Below are positions 1-6,102 of a DNA stretch of 7,087 nucleotides, in pieces. The notes beneath the pieces were generated by a model that saw nothing but the letters and a program-made list of their open reading frames with translations, did no database searches and was not told where the DNA came from. Within the stretch, counting starts at the first letter, position 1. Each line of letters opens with the position of its first letter. Made by a program: the position numbers and the translations under genes. The DNA is taken from NCBI GenBank assembly GCA_946414625.1, contig CAMKPI010000081.1, forward strand, positions 1-7,087, written 5' to 3'. This DNA is from an uncultured Spirochaetaceae bacterium (GTDB lineage: Bacteria; Spirochaetota; Spirochaetia; Sphaerochaetales; Sphaerochaetaceae).

Positions 1-1
1 G

Positions 2-964
2 AGAGCTTTGGAAGGGCATTTCAAAAGAATGACTGTGGACGCGGAGGTAACTGAGACAACGACGTGTGTGTACAGAGCCCATTACAGAATTGCAGGAAAT
101 CCGAAAATCTCGATTATTATTCCTAACAGTGATCATGTGGAAATACTTAGAGAGTGCATAGAATCGATACTTGAAAAGAGTACATATACTAATTTTGAGA
201 TTATAATAGTTGAGAATGCAAGCCGGGAGGCCTCGACCTTTGAGTACTATCAATCGCTTGATGACGAGAGAATCAAGGTTGCCGACTATTCAAAGGAGTG
301 TGGAAAAGAGTCGTTTAATTATTCCAAAATATGCAATTTCGGTGTTAAAAAAGCGCTGGGAGATTATATCCTGTTCCTTAATAATGATACAAAAGTGATT
401 TCGCCGGACTGGATGCAGGAGATGCTGATGTTCTCTCAAAGGAAGGATGTCGGAGTCGTTGGAGCCAAGCTTTACTATCCGAACGGAAAAATTCAGCATG
501 CCGGAGTTTTGGTCGGGGGAAGTGTTTTGGTGGTTCATCTATTCGAAGGGACTGAGAAGGATTCAAATGGATACGGATGTCGTCTTTCTTCTGTACAGGA
601 TTACAGTGCCGTCACCGGTGCATGTATGCTGATAAGGCGGGAAGTGTTTGAAAAAGTGGGTGGATTTGATGATAAGTTTAAAGTATTATTCAATGATATC
701 GATCTTTGTTTGAAAATTCGAAAAATGGGTCTTCTTGTAGTTTGGACGCCTTTTGCGGAGCTGTATCATTATGAATCAAGGACGAGGGGAGAGGATGATA
801 CTCAGGAGAAGAAGGAGCGTCTCAATTTTGAGCGCAGCCTTTTCATAGAGAGATACAGTAAGGAACTTAAGGAAGGGGATCCGTATTTTAATAAAAACCT
901 GGTTTGTCAGGGGGGTGGTTTTTCTGTGCTTCCCGATGCTGTATTTCCTTTGGCAATGATTTAG
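2..964 (+). CDS. Glycosyltransferase family 2 protein, 5' end missing (C-terminal 320 residues)
   Basis: This is the C-terminal catalytic part of a GT-A fold family 2 glycosyltransferase, which transfers a sugar from a nucleotide-sugar donor during surface polysaccharide synthesis in the cytoplasm. The frame is open to the window edge (it begins R-A-L-E-G-H-F), and this linker precedes the catalytic domain in larger two-part enzymes, so the TTG at base 8 is not taken as the start. Counting from base 2, SIIIPN (about 37-42) is the nucleotide-binding strand, NNDT (127-130) is the DxD-type metal site, GAKLYYPNGKIQHAG is at 154-168, VTGACMLIRR at 204-213, and FNDIDLC (230-236) carries the probable catalytic base. 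The best family resemblance is to O-antigen or rhamnan-type transferases. The sugar specificity cannot be read from sequence. The tail after NKNL (Gly-rich, then hydrophobic) looks unusual. rfbC starts 12 bases after the stop, and the rhamnose genes behind it suggest a rhamnosyltransferase by context only. Confidence 0.9.
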   Translation, partial: RALEGHFKRMTVDAEVTETTTCVYRAHYRIAGNPKISIIIPNSDHVEILRECIESILEKSTYTNFEIIIVENASREASTFEYYQSLDDERIKVADYSKECGKESFNYSKICNFGVKKALGDYILFLNNDTKVISPDWMQEMLMFSQRKDVGVVGAKLYYPNGKIQHAGVLVGGSVLVVHLFEGTEKDSNGYGCRLSSVQDYSAVTGACMLIRREVFEKVGGFDDKFKVLFNDIDLCLKIRKMGLLVVWTPFAELYHYESRTRGEDDTQEKKERLNFERSLFIERYSKELKEGDPYFNKNLVCQGGGFSVLPDAVFPLAMI

Positions 965-976
965 AGATAAAAATAT

Positions 977-1537
977 ATGAGCAATTTTATTTTTACAGAA
1001 ACAAGAATTAAAGATTTAATGATTATCGATGTGAAAACCTATGATGATGCGCGCGGATATTTTATGGAAACTTTTAACGAAAGGGCTTTTCTTGACGCAG
1101 GGTTGGAGTATCGGTTTGTGCAGGATAACCAGTCTTCTTCTCGCCGTGGAGTTCTTCGAGGAATGCATTTTCAAAAAAAATATCCCCAGGCAAAGCTTGT
1201 GAGAGTGCTTCACGGAGAGGTTTTTGATGTGGCTGTTGACTTGAGAAGAGGCTCTGCTACCTTTGGGCAGTGGGTCGGCGTGTGTCTTTCGGGAGAGAAT
1301 CACAGGCAGTTTTTGATTCCGAGAGGTTTTGCGCACGGTTTTCTTGTGCTGTCTGATATGGCTGAGTTTGCATATAAATGTGATGATTTTTATCATCCTG
1401 AAGATGAAGGCGGTCTTTTGTATAATGATCCCGAGCTTGGCATAGAGTGGCCGGATGTTGGGAAAATTATTTTGTCTGAAAAAGATTTGCGCAACCCGAC
1501 GCTTTCAGAGTCTGCGGTGACGTTTGATTTGCGGTGA
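977..1537 (+). CDS. rfbC: dTDP-4-dehydrorhamnose 3,5-epimerase (RmlC)
   Basis: This cytoplasmic enzyme is the third step of dTDP-L-rhamnose synthesis. It epimerises C3 and C5 of dTDP-4-keto-6-deoxy-glucose. The 186 residues match the usual 180 to 190 of the family and form one cupin-like domain. Visible landmarks are DARGYFMETF (24-33), QDNQSSSRRGVLRGMHFQ (49-66) with the catalytic His64, GEVFDVAVDLRRGS (80-93), IPRGFAHGF (114-122), the catalytic Tyr133, and Asp170 in SEKD. These positions agree closely with the known His/Tyr/Asp set of RmlC. The ATG is preceded by a weak AGAGA ribosome site (963-967) and lies 12 bases after the glycosyltransferase stop, which suggests one operon. An A8 run (1173-1180) follows the catalytic histidine codon. 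Confidence 0.96.
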   Translation: MSNFIFTETRIKDLMIIDVKTYDDARGYFMETFNERAFLDAGLEYRFVQDNQSSSRRGVLRGMHFQKKYPQAKLVRVLHGEVFDVAVDLRRGSATFGQWVGVCLSGENHRQFLIPRGFAHGFLVLSDMAEFAYKCDDFYHPEDEGGLLYNDPELGIEWPDVGKIILSEKDLRNPTLSESAVTFDLR

Positions 1538-1604
1538 AGTATTTGTTCAATCGGCATTCTCTTATAGAGTGGATATATCCAGGGTTGGAAGGGTCAATCG
1601 AGAA

Positions 1605-2603
1605 GTGAAAGTTTTGATAACAGGAGCAAACGGGCTTCTTGGAAGCGAATGTGTCAGAGAGTTTTTGAGTCGCGGACATCATGTTTTCGGACTTGGAACG
1701 CGGGAGACTGCAAGTGATGTTCTTCTTGCGGCATCTAGTCTTTCTTTTAGTCCCTGCGGGTATTCTGAAAACGGACAGAGCTCTGATTGCGTGACTTCGT
1801 CCGCTGCTTTGGATGTGGGACCCGGTTGGGAATATTTATGCTTGGATATCACGGATAGAAGTGCTGTGATGCGTGCATTTCTCAGCCTGAACCCGGATGC
1901 TGTCGTGCATTGCGCGGCATGGACTGCCGTTGATGCCGCAGAGGAGGAAGCCAACAGAGCTTGTGTTGAGAGAGTCAATCATTTTGGAACACGAAACCTG
2001 GCAGAAGCCGCTCGGGAAATCGGTGCAAAAATGGTATATATAAGCACTGATTATGTTTTTGACGGATCGGGAAGCCGTCCATGGAAGCCGGATGACAAAA
2101 CTTTTGCACCGCTTAACTGGTATGGTGAAACAAAGCTTCGCGGAGAGCAGGCACTTCAAACCCTGCTGGAGAAGTTTTTCATAATCCGGACGTCCTGGGT
2201 TTTTGGAACGGGCGGAAAAAATTTTGTGAAGACTATGATTAACGTCGGCAGGAGGCAGGCTGAGGTCAGCGTTGTGACTGATCAAATCGGCACACCGACA
2301 TATGCAAAGGACCTCTCGAGGCTTGTCGCTGACATGGCTGAAACTGGAAAATACGGTTATTATCATGCTACAAATGAGGGAGGCTTTATTTCCTGGTATG
2401 ATTTCTGTTTTGAGGCTTACCGACAGATGGGTCTTGAGACCAAAATCTTTCCTGTGCTGACAAAGGAATATGGCTTTTCAAAGGCTCGACGCCCCATGAA
2501 CAGCAGACTGGATAAATCAAAACTTCGAGAGATGAGGTTCGACCCTTTGCCGGGATGGAAGAATGCACTGGAAAGGTATCTTGCCGAGGAGTTCTTTTCA
2601 TGA
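1605..2603 (+). CDS. rfbD: dTDP-4-dehydrorhamnose reductase (RmlD), GTG start, with an internal insertion
   Basis: This NAD(P)H-dependent short-chain reductase performs the last step to dTDP-L-rhamnose. Starting at GTG 1605 gives 332 residues beginning MKVLITGANGLLG, which puts the Rossmann GxxGxxG motif at residues 7-13, its normal place. GGAAGGG (1587-1593) precedes this start by 11 bases. The longer in-frame TTG at 1524 would add 27 unlike residues and overlap rfbC. Further landmarks are CAAWTAVDAAEEE (103-115), STDYVFDG (147-154), the catalytic Tyr173 and Lys177 of YGETK, DQIGTPTYAKDL (226-237) and RRPMNSRLDKSKL (295-307). The protein is longer than the usual 280 to 300 residues. About 40 extra Ser/Ala-rich residues sit between strand 2 (GLG, 29-31) and strand 3 (YLCLDITD, 77-84). 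The gene ends in an ATGA overlap with rfbA, so the two are probably translationally coupled. Confidence 0.93.
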   Translation: MKVLITGANGLLGSECVREFLSRGHHVFGLGTRETASDVLLAASSLSFSPCGYSENGQSSDCVTSSAALDVGPGWEYLCLDITDRSAVMRAFLSLNPDAVVHCAAWTAVDAAEEEANRACVERVNHFGTRNLAEAAREIGAKMVYISTDYVFDGSGSRPWKPDDKTFAPLNWYGETKLRGEQALQTLLEKFFIIRTSWVFGTGGKNFVKTMINVGRRQAEVSVVTDQIGTPTYAKDLSRLVADMAETGKYGYYHATNEGGFISWYDFCFEAYRQMGLETKIFPVLTKEYGFSKARRPMNSRLDKSKLREMRFDPLPGWKNALERYLAEEFFS

Positions 2604-3481
2604 AAGGTATAATTCTTGCCGGGGGTGCCGGTACTCGCCTGTATCCTCTTACGAAAGTTGTAAGCAAGCAGCTTCTTCCGGTCTATGACAAACCGATGGT
2701 TTATTATCCGCTTTCAACGCTGATGCTGTCGGGAATACGAGAAATCCTGGTTATATCTACGCCAACGGATCTTCTTCATTTCAAGCGGCTTTTGGGTGAT
2801 GGACGAGAGTTTGGCATATCTTTGTCATATGCCGAGCAGAACCGCCCCGAGGGCTTGGCACAGGCTTTTCTCATTGGACGGGATTTTATTGGCGGCGAGT
2901 CTTGTGCAATGGTTCTCGGAGACAATATTTTTTATGGAAGCGGGTTTATCAAGGCTCTTTCTGCGGCACGTGAGAGAGCTGGGCAGGGATTTGCAACAAT
3001 TTTTGGTCACAATGTGACTGATCCATGGCGCTTTGGAATTGTTGAATTTGACAATAAAATGCGCGTTCTCTCTGTTGAGGAGAAACCCCGGAATCCAAAG
3101 AGCAGTTATGCAATCACCGGATTGTACTTTTATCCTGCAGGTGTTTCAGACAAAGCAGCCTTGGTAAGGCCTTCAGCGCGCGGGGAGCTGGAGATAACTT
3201 CCCTGAATGAGATCTACCTCCAGGAGAGGTTGCTGGAAGTTTCAATCCTGGGACGTGGCTACGCATGGTTTGATGTCGGCACGGTTGACAGCCTTCTTGA
3301 TGCTGCAAATTTTATACGCACAATTCAAACGACTCAAAACAACGTGATAAGTTCTCCTGAAGAGATAGCCTTCCGTATGGGGTGGATAGGAAAGCAGGAC
3401 GTTTTGCGGTGTGCAGCGTCCTATGGTTCATCTCCATATGGCAAAAACCTGAAAGCTGTTGTGGAAGAAGGTCTTGTTTGA
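2600..3481 (+). CDS. rfbA: Glucose-1-phosphate thymidylyltransferase (RmlA)
   Basis: This enzyme joins dTTP and glucose-1-phosphate to give dTDP-glucose and pyrophosphate, the first and usually feedback-controlled step of the rhamnose pathway. The 293 residues are the normal length. The N-terminal nucleotidyltransferase signature GGAGTRLYPLT (8-18) is followed by SKQLLPVYDKPM (22-33), EQNRPEGLAQAF (79-90), LGDNIFYG (106-113) with metal ligand Asp108, VEEKP (159-163) with Lys162, ITGLYFY (172-178) and WFDVGT (223-228) with metal ligand Asp225. The start is the ATG overlapping the rfbD stop as ATGA, with GAGGAG (2586-2591) 8 bases upstream. A longer in-frame start at 2555 lies wholly inside rfbD and would displace the nucleotide-binding motif. 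All key residues are present, so the enzyme should be active. Confidence 0.97.
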   Translation: MKGIILAGGAGTRLYPLTKVVSKQLLPVYDKPMVYYPLSTLMLSGIREILVISTPTDLLHFKRLLGDGREFGISLSYAEQNRPEGLAQAFLIGRDFIGGESCAMVLGDNIFYGSGFIKALSAARERAGQGFATIFGHNVTDPWRFGIVEFDNKMRVLSVEEKPRNPKSSYAITGLYFYPAGVSDKAALVRPSARGELEITSLNEIYLQERLLEVSILGRGYAWFDVGTVDSLLDAANFIRTIQTTQNNVISSPEEIAFRMGWIGKQDVLRCAASYGSSPYGKNLKAVVEEGLV

Positions 3482-3514
3482 TTTTTGACTTCTGATTTTT
3501 ATAAGATGGTGGTT

Positions 3515-4498
3515 ATGAAAAAGATTTTGGTTACAGGCGGGGCTGGTTTTATCGGTTCTAATTTTATATATATGTTGCTCTCTCATCGTCCTCAGTTTGA
3601 TGTGGTCTGTGTGGATGCGCTGACATATGCGGCTAATATTCACACTTTGGACGAGGCTGTGAAGAATCCTCGTTTTCGTTTTTACAAGGCAGACATTCGG
3701 GATCGGGAAAGGATCAGCTGTATTTTTAAAGAAGAGAAGCCTGATACGGTGGTAAATTTTGCGGCAGAAACTCATGTGGACAGGTCCATTAATGATCCTG
3801 AGGTTTTTCTTCAAACAAACATTCTTGGAACAGAAGTGCTGATGGATGCATGCACGGCTCTCGGAGTGGAGCGTTTTCATCAGGTTTCAACTGATGAGGT
3901 TTACGGGGACCTGCCGTTAGATCGCGCGGATCTATTTTTTACTGAAGAGTCTCCGATTCAGCCGTCAAGTCCGTATAGCGCAAGTAAGGCAGCGGCAGAT
4001 CTGCTTGCCCTATCATATTTCAGAACATACGGTCTTCCTGTGTCAGTGAGTAGGTGTTCCAACAATTATGGTCCGTATCAGTTTCCGGAAAAGCTCATTC
4101 CGCTTATGATAAACAATTGTCTTCAAGATAAAAAATTGCCGGTTTATGGCAACGGGCTTAACGTTCGTGATTGGCTCTATGTTGAGGATCACTGCAAAGG
4201 AATTCTTGCCGTTTTGGAAAAGGGGCGCCCGGGTGAGGTTTATAATCTCGGCGGGCATAATGAAAAAACAAATATCGAAATTGTGAAGCTGATTCTTCGC
4301 TTTCTTGGAAAATCCGAGGATCTGATCGAATACGTCCCGGATCGTAAAGGACACGATCTGCGTTATGCGATTGACCCGAAGAAGGCTATGCGTGATCTCC
4401 AATGGAGACCTGAGACTCCGTTTGACGAAGGCATAGAGCGTACGATTTCGTGGTATCTTGCACATAGAGACTGGATGAATGAGTGCGCCTCTTTATAA
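3515..4498 (+). CDS. rfbB: dTDP-glucose 4,6-dehydratase (RmlB)
   Basis: This NAD-dependent extended short-chain dehydrogenase converts dTDP-glucose to dTDP-4-keto-6-deoxy-glucose, the second rhamnose step. From ATG 3515 it has 327 residues, slightly short of the usual 330 to 360 but with every core motif. GGAGFIG (8-14) binds NAD, followed by VDALTYAAN (33-41), NFAAETHVDRS (81-91), STDEVYG (125-131) with the catalytic Thr126-Asp127-Glu128, and Tyr154 and Lys158 of YSASK. SRCSNNYGPYQFPEKLIP (179-196), NVRDWLYVEDHC (216-227) and DRKGHDLRYAIDP (276-288) are also family hallmarks. The start is slightly uncertain: an in-frame ATG at 3506 would add only MVV, and neither ATG has a strong ribosome site. 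The gap to rfbA is 33 bases. This is the last gene of the polysaccharide block. Confidence 0.96.
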   Translation: MKKILVTGGAGFIGSNFIYMLLSHRPQFDVVCVDALTYAANIHTLDEAVKNPRFRFYKADIRDRERISCIFKEEKPDTVVNFAAETHVDRSINDPEVFLQTNILGTEVLMDACTALGVERFHQVSTDEVYGDLPLDRADLFFTEESPIQPSSPYSASKAAADLLALSYFRTYGLPVSVSRCSNNYGPYQFPEKLIPLMINNCLQDKKLPVYGNGLNVRDWLYVEDHCKGILAVLEKGRPGEVYNLGGHNEKTNIEIVKLILRFLGKSEDLIEYVPDRKGHDLRYAIDPKKAMRDLQWRPETPFDEGIERTISWYLAHRDWMNECASL

Positions 4499-4558
4499 TC
4501 CGAGGGATTCCCGGGTTTAATTGAATTGGTGATTTGAATACTCGTGATGAATTGGAAC

Positions 4559-4590
4559 AAAACCAGGCTGTGTGCTTGTTTTATATTTAT
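4559..4590 (+). terminator. Probable rho-independent terminator after the rhamnose operon
   Basis: AAAAC (4559-4563), one bulged C, and AGGC (4565-4568) can pair with GCTT (4574-4577) and GTTTT (4578-4582) around the loop TGTGT. This gives about nine base pairs, one of them G-T. It is followed by ATATTTAT, which is U-rich but not a pure U tract. The position, 60 bases after the rfbB stop and before the molybdenum promoter, suits a transcript end. A second, weaker hairpin (AATCC, 4497-4501, with GGGTT, 4513-4517, around GGG/CCC) begins at the rfbB stop codon. It lacks a U tract and may only protect the 3' end. No folding energy was computed. Confidence 0.5.
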
Positions 4591-4675
4591 GTATCAAACG
4601 AGGATATTTCAGGATAGGCCGCAATAATATTTATCCGCATATTCAATTGGTCTTTGGCTCTCCGGCTGAAAATTC

Positions 4676-4703
4676 TTGACTCAGTATTTTTGTGTAGTAT
4701 AAT
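4676..4703 (+). promoter_or_regulatory. Near-consensus sigma-70 type promoter for the molybdenum genes
   Basis: TTGACT (4676-4681) matches the -35 consensus at five of six bases. After a 16-base spacer, TATAAT (4698-4703) matches the -10 consensus perfectly. Transcription should begin near base 4710. This is the only strong promoter-like pair I see between the two blocks. It faces the molybdenum genes and leaves a leader of about 310 bases before the first start codon. The upstream flank (4583-4675) is AT-rich and holds a short inverted pair, GGATA (4612-4616) and TATCC (4632-4636), of unknown meaning. Confidence 0.75.
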
Positions 4704-4712
4704 CGTGCTTAG

Positions 4713-4736
4713 CGTATTAGTTGCTCAAGTAATACG
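4713..4736. promoter_or_regulatory. 24-bp dyad at the transcript start, candidate operator (ModE-like?)
   Basis: CGTATTA (4713-4719) and TAATACG (4730-4736) are perfect inverted copies 10 bases apart. Inside them TTG (4721-4723) and CAA (4726-4728) are also symmetric, so 10 of 12 position pairs are complementary. The centre is about 15 bases after the expected transcript start, a classic repressor position. The central loop would be only two bases in RNA, which favours a DNA-binding site over a hairpin. ModE operators known from enterobacteria are dyads of about the same size with outer CG and TAT-rich arms, and the genes downstream are for molybdenum. The assignment to ModE is inference, since no regulator gene is in the window. 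Confidence 0.5.
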
Positions 4737-4966
4737 GTTGTGAGAAAAATAGACTGATGAACAGGATGTGGACTTATAATGGTTTATCGTTCAGATTTCG
4801 GGTTTTGCAAATACTCGGGTGTGACTTTAACTGTAGTTTCGCTGCTTATCTGAAGCCGAGGAGAGACGTATTCTGTGCGATTGGGTTCTTTGCCGAGAGA
4901 CTCATTTGGTATGACCGGGCTCTTTGTAAAGATACGCTTTTAGGCTCTGGATTATCGTATGTCATG

Positions 4967-5000
4967 TTGCGATTGGATTTGGGTTGCGGTTGGATTTGGC
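4967..5000 (+). repeat. Tandem 17-bp repeat, two copies, just before the next ribosome site
   Basis: TTGCGATTGGATTTGGG (4967-4983) is followed directly by TTGCGGTTGGATTTGGC (4984-5000). They differ at two of 17 bases (A to G, and the last G to C). The unit length is not a multiple of three, which speaks against coding use. The array is G/T-rich on the + strand and ends 6 bases before the AGGGGA ribosome site, so it lies in the leader where it could affect translation initiation or arise by replication slippage. Confidence 0.85.
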
Positions 5001-5019
5001 ATAATCAGGGGAATAGAAT

Positions 5020-6048
5020 ATGAAGTTGATAAAAACAGAGGATGCAGTGGGACAGGTTCTATGTCATGACATAACGCGGATTGTAAAGGGCGTGACAAAG
5101 GATGCTGTGTTTCGAAAGGGGCACGTGATAAAGCCGGAGGACATCTCCGTCCTTTTATCTGTGGGCAAAGATCATATCTACGTCTGGGAAAATGACGAGT
5201 CGATGATGCACGAGAATGACGCAGCCGAAGTGCTTCGCGAAATCTGCCAAGGGTCGAACCTCTTTCCCACAGAGGTGAAGGAGGGGAAAATCGAGCTCGT
5301 TGCCGGGTGTGACGGGCTTTTTATGGCGGACATCGAGCGAATGCGCCTTGTGAACAGTTTCGGGCAGATGATGATTGCCACAATTCCGTCAGGTTTTGCT
5401 GCGCGACGCGGACAGCATGTCGCCGGCACTCGGATAATACCTTTGGTGATAAAACGCGATATAATGGAGCGTGTCAGGACCATGGCGGGTTCTGAGCCTC
5501 TTTTGAGAGTTATCCCATTCAAACCAAAAAAATACGGCGTTGTGACCACCGGAAACGAGGTTTTTCACGGCAGGATACAGGACACTTTCACACCGACGAT
5601 TGTCGAAAAGCTGTCAGAGTACGGCTCTGAGATGGTCGCACACGAGACAAGTGACGATGACAACGTCCGTATCGAAGCGGCAATCCGACGACTCTCTGAG
5701 CGGCAGGATGTGGAGATGATTCTCTGCACCGGCGGCATGAGCGTGGATCCTGACGACAGGACGCCTCTCGCGATAAAAAACAGCGGAGCGGAAATTGTGT
5801 CCTATGGTGCTCCGGTGCTCCCCGGAGCGATGTTCCTCGTGGGATATCTCCCGGACGGCAGGCCTATCATGGGGCTTCCCGGGTGCGTGATGTATTCCCG
5901 CCGTACGGTGTTCGATCTTGTGCTTCCGCGCGTTATGGCGGGAATCCGTGTAACTCAGGAGTACCTTTCCGGTCTCGGACACGGCGGCTTCTGTCAGAAT
6001 TGCGAAGTCTGCCATTTCCCGAACTGCTCCTTTGGAAAAGGTGTTTGA
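5020..6048 (+). CDS. Molybdopterin-binding protein (MoeA/MoaB-like domain) with C-terminal cysteine cluster
   Basis: This protein carries a molybdopterin-binding domain of the MoCF_biosynth type and probably handles molybdopterin or molybdenum insertion for molybdoenzymes in the cytoplasm. The 342 residues are shorter than MoeA (about 400), and I see no MoeA C-terminal domain IV. The N-terminal part (1-165) is of the kind seen in such proteins of anaerobes. The binding domain (about 170-305) shows VVTTGNEVFHGRIQD (174-188), CTGGMSVDPDDRTP (236-249) and GLPGCVMY (285-292). The tail GFCQNCEVCHFPNCSFGK (323-340) places Cys325, 328, 331 and 336 as CxxCxxCxxxxC, suggesting an Fe-S cluster or zinc site. 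I recall similar tails in clostridial relatives. ATG 5020 follows AGGGGA (5007-5012) by 7 bases. A MogA-type gene and modA follow, so a molybdenum role is well supported. The exact reaction is not. Confidence 0.88.
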   Translation: MKLIKTEDAVGQVLCHDITRIVKGVTKDAVFRKGHVIKPEDISVLLSVGKDHIYVWENDESMMHENDAAEVLREICQGSNLFPTEVKEGKIELVAGCDGLFMADIERMRLVNSFGQMMIATIPSGFAARRGQHVAGTRIIPLVIKRDIMERVRTMAGSEPLLRVIPFKPKKYGVVTTGNEVFHGRIQDTFTPTIVEKLSEYGSEMVAHETSDDDNVRIEAAIRRLSERQDVEMILCTGGMSVDPDDRTPLAIKNSGAEIVSYGAPVLPGAMFLVGYLPDGRPIMGLPGCVMYSRRTVFDLVLPRVMAGIRVTQEYLSGLGHGGFCQNCEVCHFPNCSFGKGV

Positions 6049-6102
6049 GCCTCGCCTGGCAGCCTCTGGCTTATTCGACGATTGTTTGTGAGGAGTCCTT
6101 AC

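Larger units (their letters stand above)
4710..5019 (+). other. Long untranslated leader of the molybdenum operon, no recognised element
   Basis: This stretch separates the promoter from the first molybdenum gene. I looked for the conserved pieces of the Moco riboswitch and did not recognise them, and I see no tRNA. It contains the 24-bp dyad at its start, a spaced direct repeat of GCCGAG (4855-4860 and 4892-4897) and the 17-bp tandem repeat at its end. An 88-codon frame (4757-5023) ends in an ATGA overlap with the next gene. Its product is rich in Trp and Cys and its start has no good ribosome site, so it is probably chance. A 24-codon frame at 4779-4853 is equally unsupported. The length of the leader leaves room for RNA-level control, but nothing specific is visible. 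Confidence 0.45.

Noticed and set aside
1524..1604. Longer rfbD with a TTG start overlapping rfbC
   Set aside because: The extra 27 residues precede the Rossmann motif that normally begins the protein, and a ribosome site sits before GTG 1605.
1836..2366. Long minus-strand open frames opposite rfbD, rfbC and rfbB
   Set aside because: They lie antisense to well-supported genes, have no recognisable domains, and their compositions look like shadows of the coding strand.
4502..4517. GGGATTCCCGGG-type inverted repeat as the main terminator of rfbB
   Set aside because: The stem has a bulge and is followed by TAATTG, not a U tract. The hairpin at 4559-4582 is a better candidate.
4757..5023. 88-codon open frame in the leader, ending in an ATGA overlap with the molybdopterin-binding gene
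   Set aside because: Its product has many Trp and Cys residues and no recognisable motif, its ATG lacks a clear ribosome site, and a 17-bp tandem repeat (not a multiple of three) lies inside it. It is most likely a chance frame, though conservation in relatives could reverse this.
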